A stretch of 52,218 bases of DNA. Origin: UBA5336 sp964412785 (GTDB lineage Bacteria; Pseudomonadota; Alphaproteobacteria; Caulobacterales; Hyphomonadaceae). The notes beneath the pieces are model-generated. The model did not search any database, was not told where the DNA came from, and was given only the letters and a program-made list of their open reading frames with translations. A program made the translations under genes and the position numbers. Where the stretch lies: assembly GCA_964412785.1 (NCBI GenBank), contig CAYPQD010000018.1:1-52218 (forward strand). The letters run 5' to 3'. Positions 17,358-25,232 of the stretch are shown piece by piece (the stretch's first letter is position 1; the number at the start of each line of letters is the position of its first letter).

Positions 17358-17510
17358 ATGATTGAAGCGATAGAGGCCCTTTTGACCCATCCGGCGACGC
17401 CCTGGTGTGTCCTCATCGGTGCCGGCGCCGTGATCGTGTTCGAGGCCGCCCGCCTCAACCGCGCCTGCGCCTGGTCCGACCTCTTCGCCGACGAAGCCGA
17501 CGAGGAATAG
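17358..17510 (+). CDS. 50-residue putative single-pass membrane peptide
   Basis: This ORF of 50 codons has a GAGG about eight bases before its ATG. The product has a short N-terminal region (MIEAIEALLTHPATPW), one hydrophobic segment (CVLIGAGAVIVFEAA), a positive patch (RLNR) and an acidic tail (FADEADEE). Third codon positions are strongly G/C, as in the neighbours. Divergent from the HD gene and convergent with the ketosynthase. The function is unknown, and the product is short enough that annotation could miss it. Confidence 0.5.
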   Translation: MIEAIEALLTHPATPWCVLIGAGAVIVFEAARLNRACAWSDLFADEADEE

Positions 17511-17596
17511 GCGGGGCCAACGCCAGGCCGCCTGCAGCACCTTCGGAGCAAATGGACTCATTTGCGAACGGATCGTTGCGCCAGGACAGAGATGGA

Positions 17597-17715
17597 ATAC
17601 CACGCTGCATGGATCCAAAACCGATCCACGCAGCGCGAGGGCAAGCGCGACTGCGCGTCGGCGCCCCATGCGCCGGAGGCGCAGATGGACCCTCATCTGC
17701 GCAGACTGGTATAAG
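17597..17715 (+). repeat. Cloverleaf-like dispersed repeat, copy C
   Basis: This 119-bp copy runs from ATACCA to TGGTAT with AAG beyond. Stems are GCTGCATGGA with TCCACGCAGC (one mismatch), CGGCGC/GCGCCG and a perfect 9-bp GCGCAGATG/CATCTGCGC. Its right end overlaps the ketosynthase gene, encoding that protein's last residues (AYTSLRR) and stop codon. Confidence 0.88.
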
Positions 17716-18829
17716 CCCGCTCCACGAACACCGTCCCGGCGGAATAGCCGGCGCCGAAGCTGCAGATGAGGCCCTTGTCGCCGGGCTCCAGGTCGGCCGA
17801 ATGCAGGTGGAAGGCGATGATCGAGCCGGCCGATGAGGTGTTCGCATAGGTGTCCAGCACCGTCGGGCTCTCGTCCGCGCTTGCCTCATGGCCGAGCACC
17901 TTCTGGGCGATCAGCCGGTTCATGTTGACATTCGCCTGGTGCAGCCACAGCCGGCGCAGCGCGCCCGCCTCAAGGCCGAGCCGGTCCAGCTCCGAGAGGA
18001 TGAGTTCGCTCACCCAAGGCACCACGTCCCGGAACACCTTGCGGCCCTCCTGCACGAACAGCTTGTCCGCCTGGCCGATGCCCTCCGGCGCGGCACGGTT
18101 GAGGAAGCCGAAATTGTTGCGGATGTTGTTCGAGAACTGCGTGCGCAGCCCGGTCCCGAGGATCGACCAGTGGGGCCCGTGCGCCAGCGCCGCATCCTCC
18201 ACCAGCACAGCGGTTGCAACGTCTCCGAAGATGAAATGGCTGTCGCGGTCGGTGAAGTTGAGGTGGCCGGAGCAGATCTCCGGATTGACCATCAGGACCG
18301 AGCGGGCACTGCCGGAACGGACGAAATCGGCCGCCGTCTGGATGCCGAAGGTCGCCGATGAGCACGCGACATTCATGTCGAAGGCAAAGCCGCCGGCGCC
18401 GATCTCCTGCTGCACCTCGATGGCGATCGCAGGGTAGGCGCGCTGAAGGTTCGAGCAGGCGCACAGCACCGCGTCGACCTCACGGCCCGCACGCCCGGCC
18501 GCCTCCAGCGCCTCGCGGGCCGCATTGACGGCGATCTCGGCGAGGATGGAGAGGTCCTCGTCCGCCCGCTCCGGGATGCGCGGGCACATGATGTCCGGGT
18601 CCAGCGGGCCGGACTTGTCGACCACATGGCGCGCCCTGATGCCCGACGCCTTCTCGATGAACTCGACCGAGGACTGCGGCTTGGCCTGCACGGTGCCGGC
18701 CGCGATCTCGGCGGCATGGTCGGTGTTCCACCGGTCGGCCCAGGCGTTGAAGCTGGCGACAAGCTCCGCATTGGATATGCTGTGCGGCGGGGTCCACAGA
18801 CCCGTCCCGGTAATCACTGGCGTGGCCAT
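17693..18829 (-). CDS. Beta-ketoacyl-ACP synthase III-like (FabH-type) enzyme
   Basis: The product is 378 residues, longer than typical FabH (~320). Thiolase-fold signatures give a Cys156-His297-Asn330 triad: MNVACSSATFGIQ, LWLHQANVNMN and TYANTSSAGS. A C-terminal SFGAGYSAGTVFVERA strand follows. It should condense an acyl-CoA with malonyl-ACP, starting fatty-acid or related lipid synthesis, in the cytoplasm. An extension near residues 30-60 separates it from canonical FabH and matches a longer FabH-like subgroup. The last codons and stop lie in repeat copy C, so its native C-terminus has been replaced. It lies 80 bases downstream of murG on the same strand. Confidence 0.85.
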   Translation of the reverse strand: MATPVITGTGLWTPPHSISNAELVASFNAWADRWNTDHAAEIAAGTVQAKPQSSVEFIEKASGIRARHVVDKSGPLDPDIMCPRIPERADEDLSILAEIAVNAAREALEAAGRAGREVDAVLCACSNLQRAYPAIAIEVQQEIGAGGFAFDMNVACSSATFGIQTAADFVRSGSARSVLMVNPEICSGHLNFTDRDSHFIFGDVATAVLVEDAALAHGPHWSILGTGLRTQFSNNIRNNFGFLNRAAPEGIGQADKLFVQEGRKVFRDVVPWVSELILSELDRLGLEAGALRRLWLHQANVNMNRLIAQKVLGHEASADESPTVLDTYANTSSAGSIIAFHLHSADLEPGDKGLICSFGAGYSAGTVFVERAYTSLRR

Positions 18830-18909
18830 GGCAGGCGACCTTTCGCAAGGGGGCGGGGCCGGCCCGAGCGGCCGCCTCGCGCTTGAAAGATCAACGCGGT
18901 GTAGACCCC

Positions 18910-20043
18910 TCAGCCGGCCGCGTCGAGCCTTTCACCGCGCCCGGTGACACCGGCAATCCGCTCTGCAAGGTCGGCGAGGTCGCGCGCCGCCGTCACCGTG
19001 CCGGCTGATCGCGCCGCCGCCGCGCGTGACCTCAGGTCGTCCGGGTCCGACAGGCGCACCGCCAGCAGGTCGCCGAGCAGGTTCGGATAGAGATTGTCCT
19101 CAAGCAGAAGGTCGGCTGCGCCGGGCTCGACCAGGGCGTCGGCATTGGCGCTCTGGTGGTCGTCCATGGCAATCGCCAGCGGGATCAGGATGGATGGCCG
19201 GCCGACCGCTGCCAGCTCCGACACGGTGCCGGCACCGGAGCGGGCGATCACCAGATGCGCAGCCGCCAGCCGCTCGGCCATGTCGGTGAAGAAGGTGTCG
19301 ATCTCCGCTTCCACCCCGGCCTGGGCATAGCTGCGCACCACGCCGGCCACCTGCTCCTCGCGCACCTGCTGCACCACTTTCAGCCTGGCCTTCAACGCGT
19401 CGGGCAGATGGTTGGTGATCGCCAGCGGGATTGCCTCGCCGAGGATGCGCGCCCCCTGGCTGCCACCGGTGACCAGCAGCGTCAGCGGACCGGTCGGGTC
19501 GGGATAGGGCGCCTCGCGCATCGCCGCGATCGGCGCGCGCACCGGGTTACCAAGCGGCACATGGCGCGCCAGCGCACGTGCCGGCAGACGGTCAAGCCGC
19601 TGGAAGCCGGATGCGACCGCGCCGGCATGGACGGCAAAGCGGCGGTTGACCCGGCCGAGCACGGCATTCTGCTCATGGATCAGGATCGGCACGCCCCGGC
19701 GCCGGGCTGCCGCCAATGCCGGGAAGGCCGGATAGCCGCCAAAGCCTGCCACCAGAGCCGGCTTGCGTGTGGCCATCAGGCGCGCGGCGGCCGAAACCCC
19801 TGCATTGAGCTTCAGGACGGTCCCGGGAAGTGTCCATGGCTTGCGCAGGGTCGGGCTGGCGGCGTGCACCTCCTCGCGCCAGTCGGCGGGAAAGTGGCTG
19901 GCATAGCGCAGGCCCCGGTCATCGGAAATGAGCCCGATTTCCCAGCCCCGTGCGGCCATCTGCTCGGCGAATGCTGCGGCCGGGAACATGTGACCGCCGG
20001 TGCCGCCGGCAGCGATGATTGCGAGGGGTCTTGCCTCAGCCAT
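18910..20043 (-). CDS. murG: UDP-GlcNAc--lipid I N-acetylglucosaminyltransferase
   Basis: The 377-residue GT28 enzyme converts lipid I to lipid II on the inner face of the cytoplasmic membrane. The N-terminal glycine-rich loop AAGGTGGHMFPA, the LIHEQNAVLGRVNR motif, and VTGGSQGARILGEA then ARSGAGTVSELAAVGRPSILIP in the donor-binding half are all present. The ATG at 20043 overlaps the ftsW stop by 8 bases. It is the last gene of the dcw run in this window; murC and murB, which usually follow, are absent. Confidence 0.96.
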   Translation of the reverse strand: MAEARPLAIIAAGGTGGHMFPAAAFAEQMAARGWEIGLISDDRGLRYASHFPADWREEVHAASPTLRKPWTLPGTVLKLNAGVSAAARLMATRKPALVAGFGGYPAFPALAAARRRGVPILIHEQNAVLGRVNRRFAVHAGAVASGFQRLDRLPARALARHVPLGNPVRAPIAAMREAPYPDPTGPLTLLVTGGSQGARILGEAIPLAITNHLPDALKARLKVVQQVREEQVAGVVRSYAQAGVEAEIDTFFTDMAERLAAAHLVIARSGAGTVSELAAVGRPSILIPLAIAMDDHQSANADALVEPGAADLLLEDNLYPNLLGDLLAVRLSDPDDLRSRAAAARSAGTVTAARDLADLAERIAGVTGRGERLDAAG

Positions 20044-21181
20044 AGGGCCTCCGTGCGGTGACGCGTCCACGAATGAGGGCGAGCGCAAGGCCAAGGGTCA
20101 GCGCCGTGCCGACGAGCGACGAGCCGCCATAGGAAACAAGCGGCAGGGTCATCCCCTTTGGCGGCACAAGGGCGGTGTTGACCCCGATATTGATCGCCGC
20201 CTGCAGGCCAATCAGCGCGAACAGGCCGCTCGCCGCAGCACGCACATAGGGGTCGGCATGCGCCGCTGCCAGCATCAGGCCGCGCAGGGTGATGAAGGCA
20301 TAGAGCCCGATCAGGGCGAGCGCGGCGATCAGGCCGAATTCCTCGCCCAGCACGGCGTAGATGAAGTCGGTGTGGGCGTCCGGCAGGCTTGCCTTGATCT
20401 GCCCCTCGCCTGGCCCTGCGCCGAGCAGGCCGCCCCGTCCGATCGCCTCGGTCGCCCGGTCGATCTGGTAGGTGTCATAGGCGCTCGGGTTGAGAAAGCT
20501 GTTCACCCGCAGGCGGACATGGTCGAGCAAGGCATACAGTGTCCCCGCCAGGGCCGTCCCGCCCAGCGCGAACGCTGCCGCCCAGCGCCAGGGCAGGCCT
20601 GAGACGAAGAAGGTGATCGTGAACGCGGCCGCCAGAAGCGCGGCCTGTCCGACATCCGGCTGCAGGAGCAGGAGCCCCAGCGTCACCGCGAAACAGGCGA
20701 AGGCCAGCCCCGCCCACGGGCCGCTGGGAAACAGCTGGCGCTGCGCCAGCAGCCAGGCGGTCAGCACGACCAGCGCCGGCTTCATCAATTCCGACGGCTG
20801 TAATGACAGCCCTGCGAAGCGCAGCCAGCGCCGCGCACCATTCGTCTCCATGCCGGCAAACACGAGATAGGCCATCAGGACAAAGGCGGCGACGAAGACG
20901 AGCGCCGCAGCCCGCCGCACCTGCGTCCTGTCAAGCAGGCTTGCGCCGACCAGCACCCCAAGCCCTGTCACGCAGAATGCCGCCTGTTTCCAGGCAAAGA
21001 TGTAAGGGTTTGCCGCGCCATGGCGCGCTGCCGCTGCGGGGCTGGCCGCCAGCGCCAGCATCAGGCCGAGCGCCATCAGGACTAGCGTTGCAATCACGAT
21101 CTGCCAGTCGAGCGTGCGCCGCCAGGCGGCAAACCGACCGGACGGTTCAGCACGGTCCAGCGCCCCGGCGAGGCGTGTCAT
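20036..21181 (-). CDS. ftsW: Septal peptidoglycan polymerase FtsW
   Basis: This 381-residue polytopic SEDS-family protein has about ten hydrophobic segments. Signatures are RWLRFAGLSLQPSELMKPA, LLLLQPDVGQAALL, GPGEGQIKASLPDAHTDFIY and a terminal GMTLPLVSYGGSSLVGTALT. It polymerises lipid II at the septum with FtsI. Its ATG overlaps the murD stop (ATGA). A murG start lies inside its last codons. Confidence 0.95.
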   Translation of the reverse strand: MTRLAGALDRAEPSGRFAAWRRTLDWQIVIATLVLMALGLMLALAASPAAAARHGAANPYIFAWKQAAFCVTGLGVLVGASLLDRTQVRRAAALVFVAAFVLMAYLVFAGMETNGARRWLRFAGLSLQPSELMKPALVVLTAWLLAQRQLFPSGPWAGLAFACFAVTLGLLLLQPDVGQAALLAAAFTITFFVSGLPWRWAAAFALGGTALAGTLYALLDHVRLRVNSFLNPSAYDTYQIDRATEAIGRGGLLGAGPGEGQIKASLPDAHTDFIYAVLGEEFGLIAALALIGLYAFITLRGLMLAAAHADPYVRAAASGLFALIGLQAAINIGVNTALVPPKGMTLPLVSYGGSSLVGTALTLGLALALIRGRVTARRPYG

Positions 21182-22593
21182 GCCCGCTCCAGGAGCGCAT
21201 CATCGCCGATCAGTTCAGCCACGATGTTGCGGAAGGCATCGCCGCGCGCCTCGAAATCGCGGAACTGGTCGAAGCTCGCACAGGCTGGCGACATCAGGAT
21301 GACCGCCTCGCGCTCACCCGATGCGGTGGCATCCTTCCAGGCCGCCTCGACCGCGCGCTCCAGCGTGCCGCACTGGCGAACCGGCGCCTCGCCCTTCAGT
21401 GTCGCGGCGAAACCCTCCGCCGCCTCGCCGATCAGATAGGCCCCGGCCACGCGCGGGAACAGCGGCGCCAGCGGCCTGATCCCGTCCGATTTCGCCTGTC
21501 CGCCGGCGATCCAGTAGACCCGCGGAAAGGCCCGCAGTGCCTGCTCGGCAGCCTGGGCGTTGGTTGCCTTGGAGTCATTGATGAAGCGGATGCCGTCAAA
21601 GCTGCCGACCAGTTCCAGCCGGTGTGGCAGGCCGGGGAAGGTGCGCATGGCCTGCATGATCACCGTGCGCTCAACACCGAGCGCCCGCGCCGCGGCATAG
21701 GCGGCCGCCGCGTTCTGGTGGTTGTGCCGGCCGGGCAGGGCCGGCGCCTCGCGCAGGTCGCCGACCCGCACCGCCTTGCCGGACGCCGTGTCGAACAGAA
21801 GGCCTTCCACGGCACTGACGCCGCGACCGAGCGCGAACTCCGACGAGACATGGACAACCCGCCGCGCGCTGCGCTTCAGCGTCAGGGCGGCCGACTGGGC
21901 ATGGACGTCATCAACCCCGACGATCGCGGTGTCGCTCGATGACTGGTTGGCGAAGATGCGCTGCTTGGCGGCCACATAGCCGGCCATGCCGCCATGGCGG
22001 TCAAGGTGGTCGGCAGAGATGTTGAGCAGCACGGCCACGTCGCAGCGCAGGCTGGAGACAAGGTCGAGCTGGTAGGAAGACAGCTCCAGCACATAGCTCG
22101 CCGAGGCATGCAGCGGCGCCATGTCGAGCACGCCCGTGCCGATATTGCCACCGACGCGGGCGTCGCGGCCGGCTTCCTTCAGGATATGGCCGATCAGGGC
22201 CGTCGTTGTCGACTTGCCATTGGTACCGGTGATGCCGACCAGCTTGGGCCGGCCCCGCTCCGGCAGGGTGTTCACCGCCCGGGCGAACAGCTCCACGTCG
22301 CCGATCACCGGCACGCCGACCATGTCGGCCATGCGCACCAGTCGGTGCGGCTGCGGGAAGCGGTAGGGCACGCCGGGAGAGAGTACCAACGCGGCCATCC
22401 CTTGCCAGTCGCGCCGGTTGATGTCCGACAGGGTCACCCCCGCCGCCTCCGCCTTCGCCCGCGTCTCGTCATGGTCGTCCCAGGCGTGGACGCGCGCACC
22501 GCCGGCCATCAGGGCCTTTGCGGCGCTGAGCCCGGTCCGGCCCAGTCCGAAGACGGCGATATCGCGCCCGGCATATTCGGTGATCGGGATCAT
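21178..22593 (-). CDS. murD: UDP-N-acetylmuramoylalanine--D-glutamate ligase
   Basis: The 471-residue Mur ligase adds D-Glu to UDP-MurNAc-L-Ala in the cytoplasm. Visible features are the N-terminal Rossmann start AVFGLGRTGLSAAKAL, the ATP loop GITGTNGKSTTTALI, LELSSYQLD, LNISADHLDRHG, and HNHQNAAAAYAAARAL leading to FINDSKATNAQAAEQAL. The start ATG is 10 bases downstream of the mraY stop. All domains are complete. Confidence 0.96.
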   Translation of the reverse strand: MIPITEYAGRDIAVFGLGRTGLSAAKALMAGGARVHAWDDHDETRAKAEAAGVTLSDINRRDWQGMAALVLSPGVPYRFPQPHRLVRMADMVGVPVIGDVELFARAVNTLPERGRPKLVGITGTNGKSTTTALIGHILKEAGRDARVGGNIGTGVLDMAPLHASASYVLELSSYQLDLVSSLRCDVAVLLNISADHLDRHGGMAGYVAAKQRIFANQSSSDTAIVGVDDVHAQSAALTLKRSARRVVHVSSEFALGRGVSAVEGLLFDTASGKAVRVGDLREAPALPGRHNHQNAAAAYAAARALGVERTVIMQAMRTFPGLPHRLELVGSFDGIRFINDSKATNAQAAEQALRAFPRVYWIAGGQAKSDGIRPLAPLFPRVAGAYLIGEAAEGFAATLKGEAPVRQCGTLERAVEAAWKDATASGEREAVILMSPACASFDQFRDFEARGDAFRNIVAELIGDDALLERA

Positions 22594-22603
22594 GCTGTGT
22601 CCG

Positions 22604-23797
22604 TCACCTCAGCTTCAGCGTGGCCAGGCCCGCCAGCGCGAACAGCACCGACAGGATCCAGAAACGCGCCACCACCCGCGTCTCCGGCCAGTTCATCTTC
22701 TGGAAATGGTGGTGCAGCGGCGCCATCCGGAAGATGCGCCGTCCCGTGCCGGTCAGCCGCCGCGTCAGCTTGAACCAGCCGACCTGCAGCATGACCGACA
22801 GGGCCTCGAGCACGAACAGGCCGCCGATCACCACCAGCGCGAACTCGTGCTTCACCGCCACAGCGACGACGCCGAGCATGCCGCCAAGGCCGAGCGAGCC
22901 CGTGTCGCCCATGAACACCTGCGCCGGATAGGCATTGTACCAGAGAAACCCCATGCCCGCGCCGATCATGGCGCCAAGCAGCACGGCCAGCTCACCCGTG
23001 CCGGGCGCAAACTGGATGCCGAGATAGTCGGCAAAGATGAAGTTGCCCGTGAGATAGGCAATCAGCGCATAGGCGGCTGCGGCAAACATCATCGGAACAA
23101 TCGCCAGCCCGTCGAGCCCGTCGGTGAAGTTCACCGCATTCGCCGAGCCGACGATGACGATCATGCCGAACAGGATGAACAGGCCGCCGAGCGGCAGGAA
23201 ATAGTCATTGATGAATGGCACCGCGACGCCGCCGGCAAAGGCGGGGTCATTCGGCTCCACCGAGGTCGCCGGAGCGAGTGCGGCGAGCACTTCAGCCAGG
23301 CCCGACAGCGGCCCCCAGTCGGCATGGCCCGCCGGCGTGTGCGCCCCGTGAAGCGCCATGATCGCCGCACACGCCAGCGCCGCGACAATGAACTCCGTCA
23401 GCAGTCGCGCCCGCGCCGACACCCCGTCGCTCGATTGTTTGGTGACCTTGGCATAGTCGTCGAGAAAGCCAAGGACGGCAAAGGCCGCCGTCACGAAAAG
23501 GACGATCCAGATATACGGATTGTGCAGGTTCGCCCACAGCACGGTTGCCACGAACAGGCCGGCCCAGATGATGAAGCCGCCCATGGTCGGCGTGCCCTGC
23601 TTGGAGAGCTGCGCCTCCAGAGACAGGTCGCGGATCGGCTGGCCCTTGCCCTGGCGCACGCGCATCCAGCTGATCAGTGGGCCGCCGACCAGCGTCGCGA
23701 TCAGGAACGCGGTAACGATCGCCCCGCCTGTGCGGAAAGTGATGTAGTTCAACAGGTTGAACACGCCGCGATCCGCGGCCAGGAACTCATATAACAC
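22604..23797 (-). CDS. mraY: Phospho-N-acetylmuramoyl-pentapeptide-transferase
   Basis: This 397-residue integral membrane enzyme forms lipid I from UDP-MurNAc-pentapeptide and undecaprenyl phosphate. Signatures are KQGTPTMGGFIIW, FLDDYAKVTK, NAVNFTDGLDGLAIVP, the MGDTGSLGLGGMLG loop and PLHHHFQKMNWPET. It is slightly longer than many MraY (~360) because of a loop around residue 150 containing HTPAGHADWG. The start is inferred as GTG at 23797 (MLYEFL-type N-terminus), overlapping the 3' end of murF by 11 bases; a second GTG sits one codon upstream. Confidence 0.93.
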   Translation of the reverse strand: MLYEFLAADRGVFNLLNYITFRTGGAIVTAFLIATLVGGPLISWMRVRQGKGQPIRDLSLEAQLSKQGTPTMGGFIIWAGLFVATVLWANLHNPYIWIVLFVTAAFAVLGFLDDYAKVTKQSSDGVSARARLLTEFIVAALACAAIMALHGAHTPAGHADWGPLSGLAEVLAALAPATSVEPNDPAFAGGVAVPFINDYFLPLGGLFILFGMIVIVGSANAVNFTDGLDGLAIVPMMFAAAAYALIAYLTGNFIFADYLGIQFAPGTGELAVLLGAMIGAGMGFLWYNAYPAQVFMGDTGSLGLGGMLGVVAVAVKHEFALVVIGGLFVLEALSVMLQVGWFKLTRRLTGTGRRIFRMAPLHHHFQKMNWPETRVVARFWILSVLFALAGLATLKLR

Positions 23798-25232
23798 CAC
23801 AACCCCCTGCCGGCCCTTCTGGCCGGTGATCCGTTTCGACCAATGCCGCGCCTTCACTCCATTGGCGAAGGGCGTCGGCGAGCCTCCCCATACCGGAAGC
23901 ATTCGAGCCCTTGATCAAGAGCGCATCACCATCGATTAGGAGATTTTTAACCCTGTCAGGAAGCGCGTCGGCCTTGACCGCGTGGTGTACCTGAATCGTT
24001 GCAGGCAGCGCCTCCGCCAGCGCCGCCATGCCCTCGCCGGCAAGCAGTGCGATGCTGGCGCCTGAGGCCTCGACGGCGCCAGCCAGCTCGGCATGAGCCG
24101 CCTGCGACCCTGCGCCGATCTCCAGCATCTCGCCGAGCGCCACAATGCGGCGGGCGGCCGGGCGCTGGGCGAAGGCCGCGAGTGCGGCGCGCATGCTTTC
24201 CGGATTGGCGTTGTAGGCATCATCAACGAGCAGGGCCGAGCCGCCGCCGGGCAGGAACAGGCGGTGCGCCGTGCCCCGTCCCGCGGGGGGCGCAAAGCCG
24301 GCGAGCGCAGCGCACGCATCGCCGGCGTCAACGCCGCTGCGCACCGCAAGCAGGAGGGCGGCCGCCGCGTTGAGGGCCCAGTGGTCGCCGACCGCATCGA
24401 CCCGCACGGCCACCTTCGTGCCAAGCACCTCGATGACTGCCGATGTGCCCTCGCCATCGCAGTCGATCTGCAACACGCGCGCGGCTGCGCCGTCCGCAAG
24501 GCCGAAGCCCAGAACCTCCGCCCCCGGCGCCAGCGCCCGTCCCCGCTCAGCGAGAAAGCCGGCAAACCGGTCATCGGCCGGAATGATGACGCTGCCGCCA
24601 TGCTCCAGCCCTGCATAGATATCGGATTTCTCCAGCGCGACCCCCTCGATCGATCCGACGCCTTCAAGGTGCGCCGGCGCGATCTTTGTGATCAGGGCGT
24701 GATGGGGCCGCACCAGCCGCGAGCGCGGGGCGATCTCGCCGGGTGTCGACATGCCGATCTCGAACACCGCCCGCTCCGTCCCGGCCGGCATCCGCGCCAG
24801 GGTCAGCGGCACGCCCCAATGATTGTTGAAGCTCTTCTCCGCCCAGTGGGCCGTGCCGGCGGCGCGGAAGATCCGCGCCAGCATGTCCTTGACGCTGGTC
24901 TTGCCGACCGAGCCGGTGACCGCGCAGCGCACCGCGCCCGATCGCGCGCGCGCCACCACGGCAATTTCAGTGAGCGCGGCAAGGACGTCGTCCGCCACAA
25001 GGCACGGGCCTGATGCCTCCAGCGGCCGGCTGACCAGCGCCGCCGAGGCGCCGGCGGCAAAGGCATCGCCAACAAAGTCATGGCCGTCGCGCCGGTCCTT
25101 CAGGGCCACGAAAAGGTCACCAGGCTGCAGGGTGCGCGTGTCGATCGACAGGCCCGTCGCCTCGAATGGAGCGCTGGCGCGCCCGCCGGTCGCCGCCGCC
25201 AGGTCGGCCGAAGTCCAGAGCGGGGCGGTCAT
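23787..25232 (-). CDS. murF: UDP-N-acetylmuramoyl-tripeptide--D-alanyl-D-alanine ligase
   Basis: The 481-residue Mur ligase adds D-Ala-D-Ala to the tripeptide precursor. It shows the substrate-recognition start IDTRTLQPGDLFVALKD, the P-loop TGSVGKTSVKDML, SFNNHWGVPLTLARMP, DDAYNANPESMRAAL and a C-terminal LLIKGSNASGMGRLADAL. The ATG overlaps the murE stop (ATGA). Its own 3' end overlaps the mraY start. Confidence 0.95.
   Translation of the reverse strand: MTAPLWTSADLAAATGGRASAPFEATGLSIDTRTLQPGDLFVALKDRRDGHDFVGDAFAAGASAALVSRPLEASGPCLVADDVLAALTEIAVVARARSGAVRCAVTGSVGKTSVKDMLARIFRAAGTAHWAEKSFNNHWGVPLTLARMPAGTERAVFEIGMSTPGEIAPRSRLVRPHHALITKIAPAHLEGVGSIEGVALEKSDIYAGLEHGGSVIIPADDRFAGFLAERGRALAPGAEVLGFGLADGAAARVLQIDCDGEGTSAVIEVLGTKVAVRVDAVGDHWALNAAAALLLAVRSGVDAGDACAALAGFAPPAGRGTAHRLFLPGGGSALLVDDAYNANPESMRAALAAFAQRPAARRIVALGEMLEIGAGSQAAHAELAGAVEASGASIALLAGEGMAALAEALPATIQVHHAVKADALPDRVKNLLIDGDALLIKGSNASGMGRLADALRQWSEGAALVETDHRPEGPAGGCGVI

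Noticed and set aside
17303..17551. An 82-codon minus-strand frame opposite the 50-residue ORF
   Set aside because: It lacks a ribosome binding site and a recognisable segment; the plus-strand ORF has better codon bias and a clear membrane helix.
16560..17696. A 378-residue HD protein starting inside repeat copy C
   Set aside because: Residues before the MSRPIQ start come from the repeat and the antisense strand of the small membrane ORF; they show no protein-like character.
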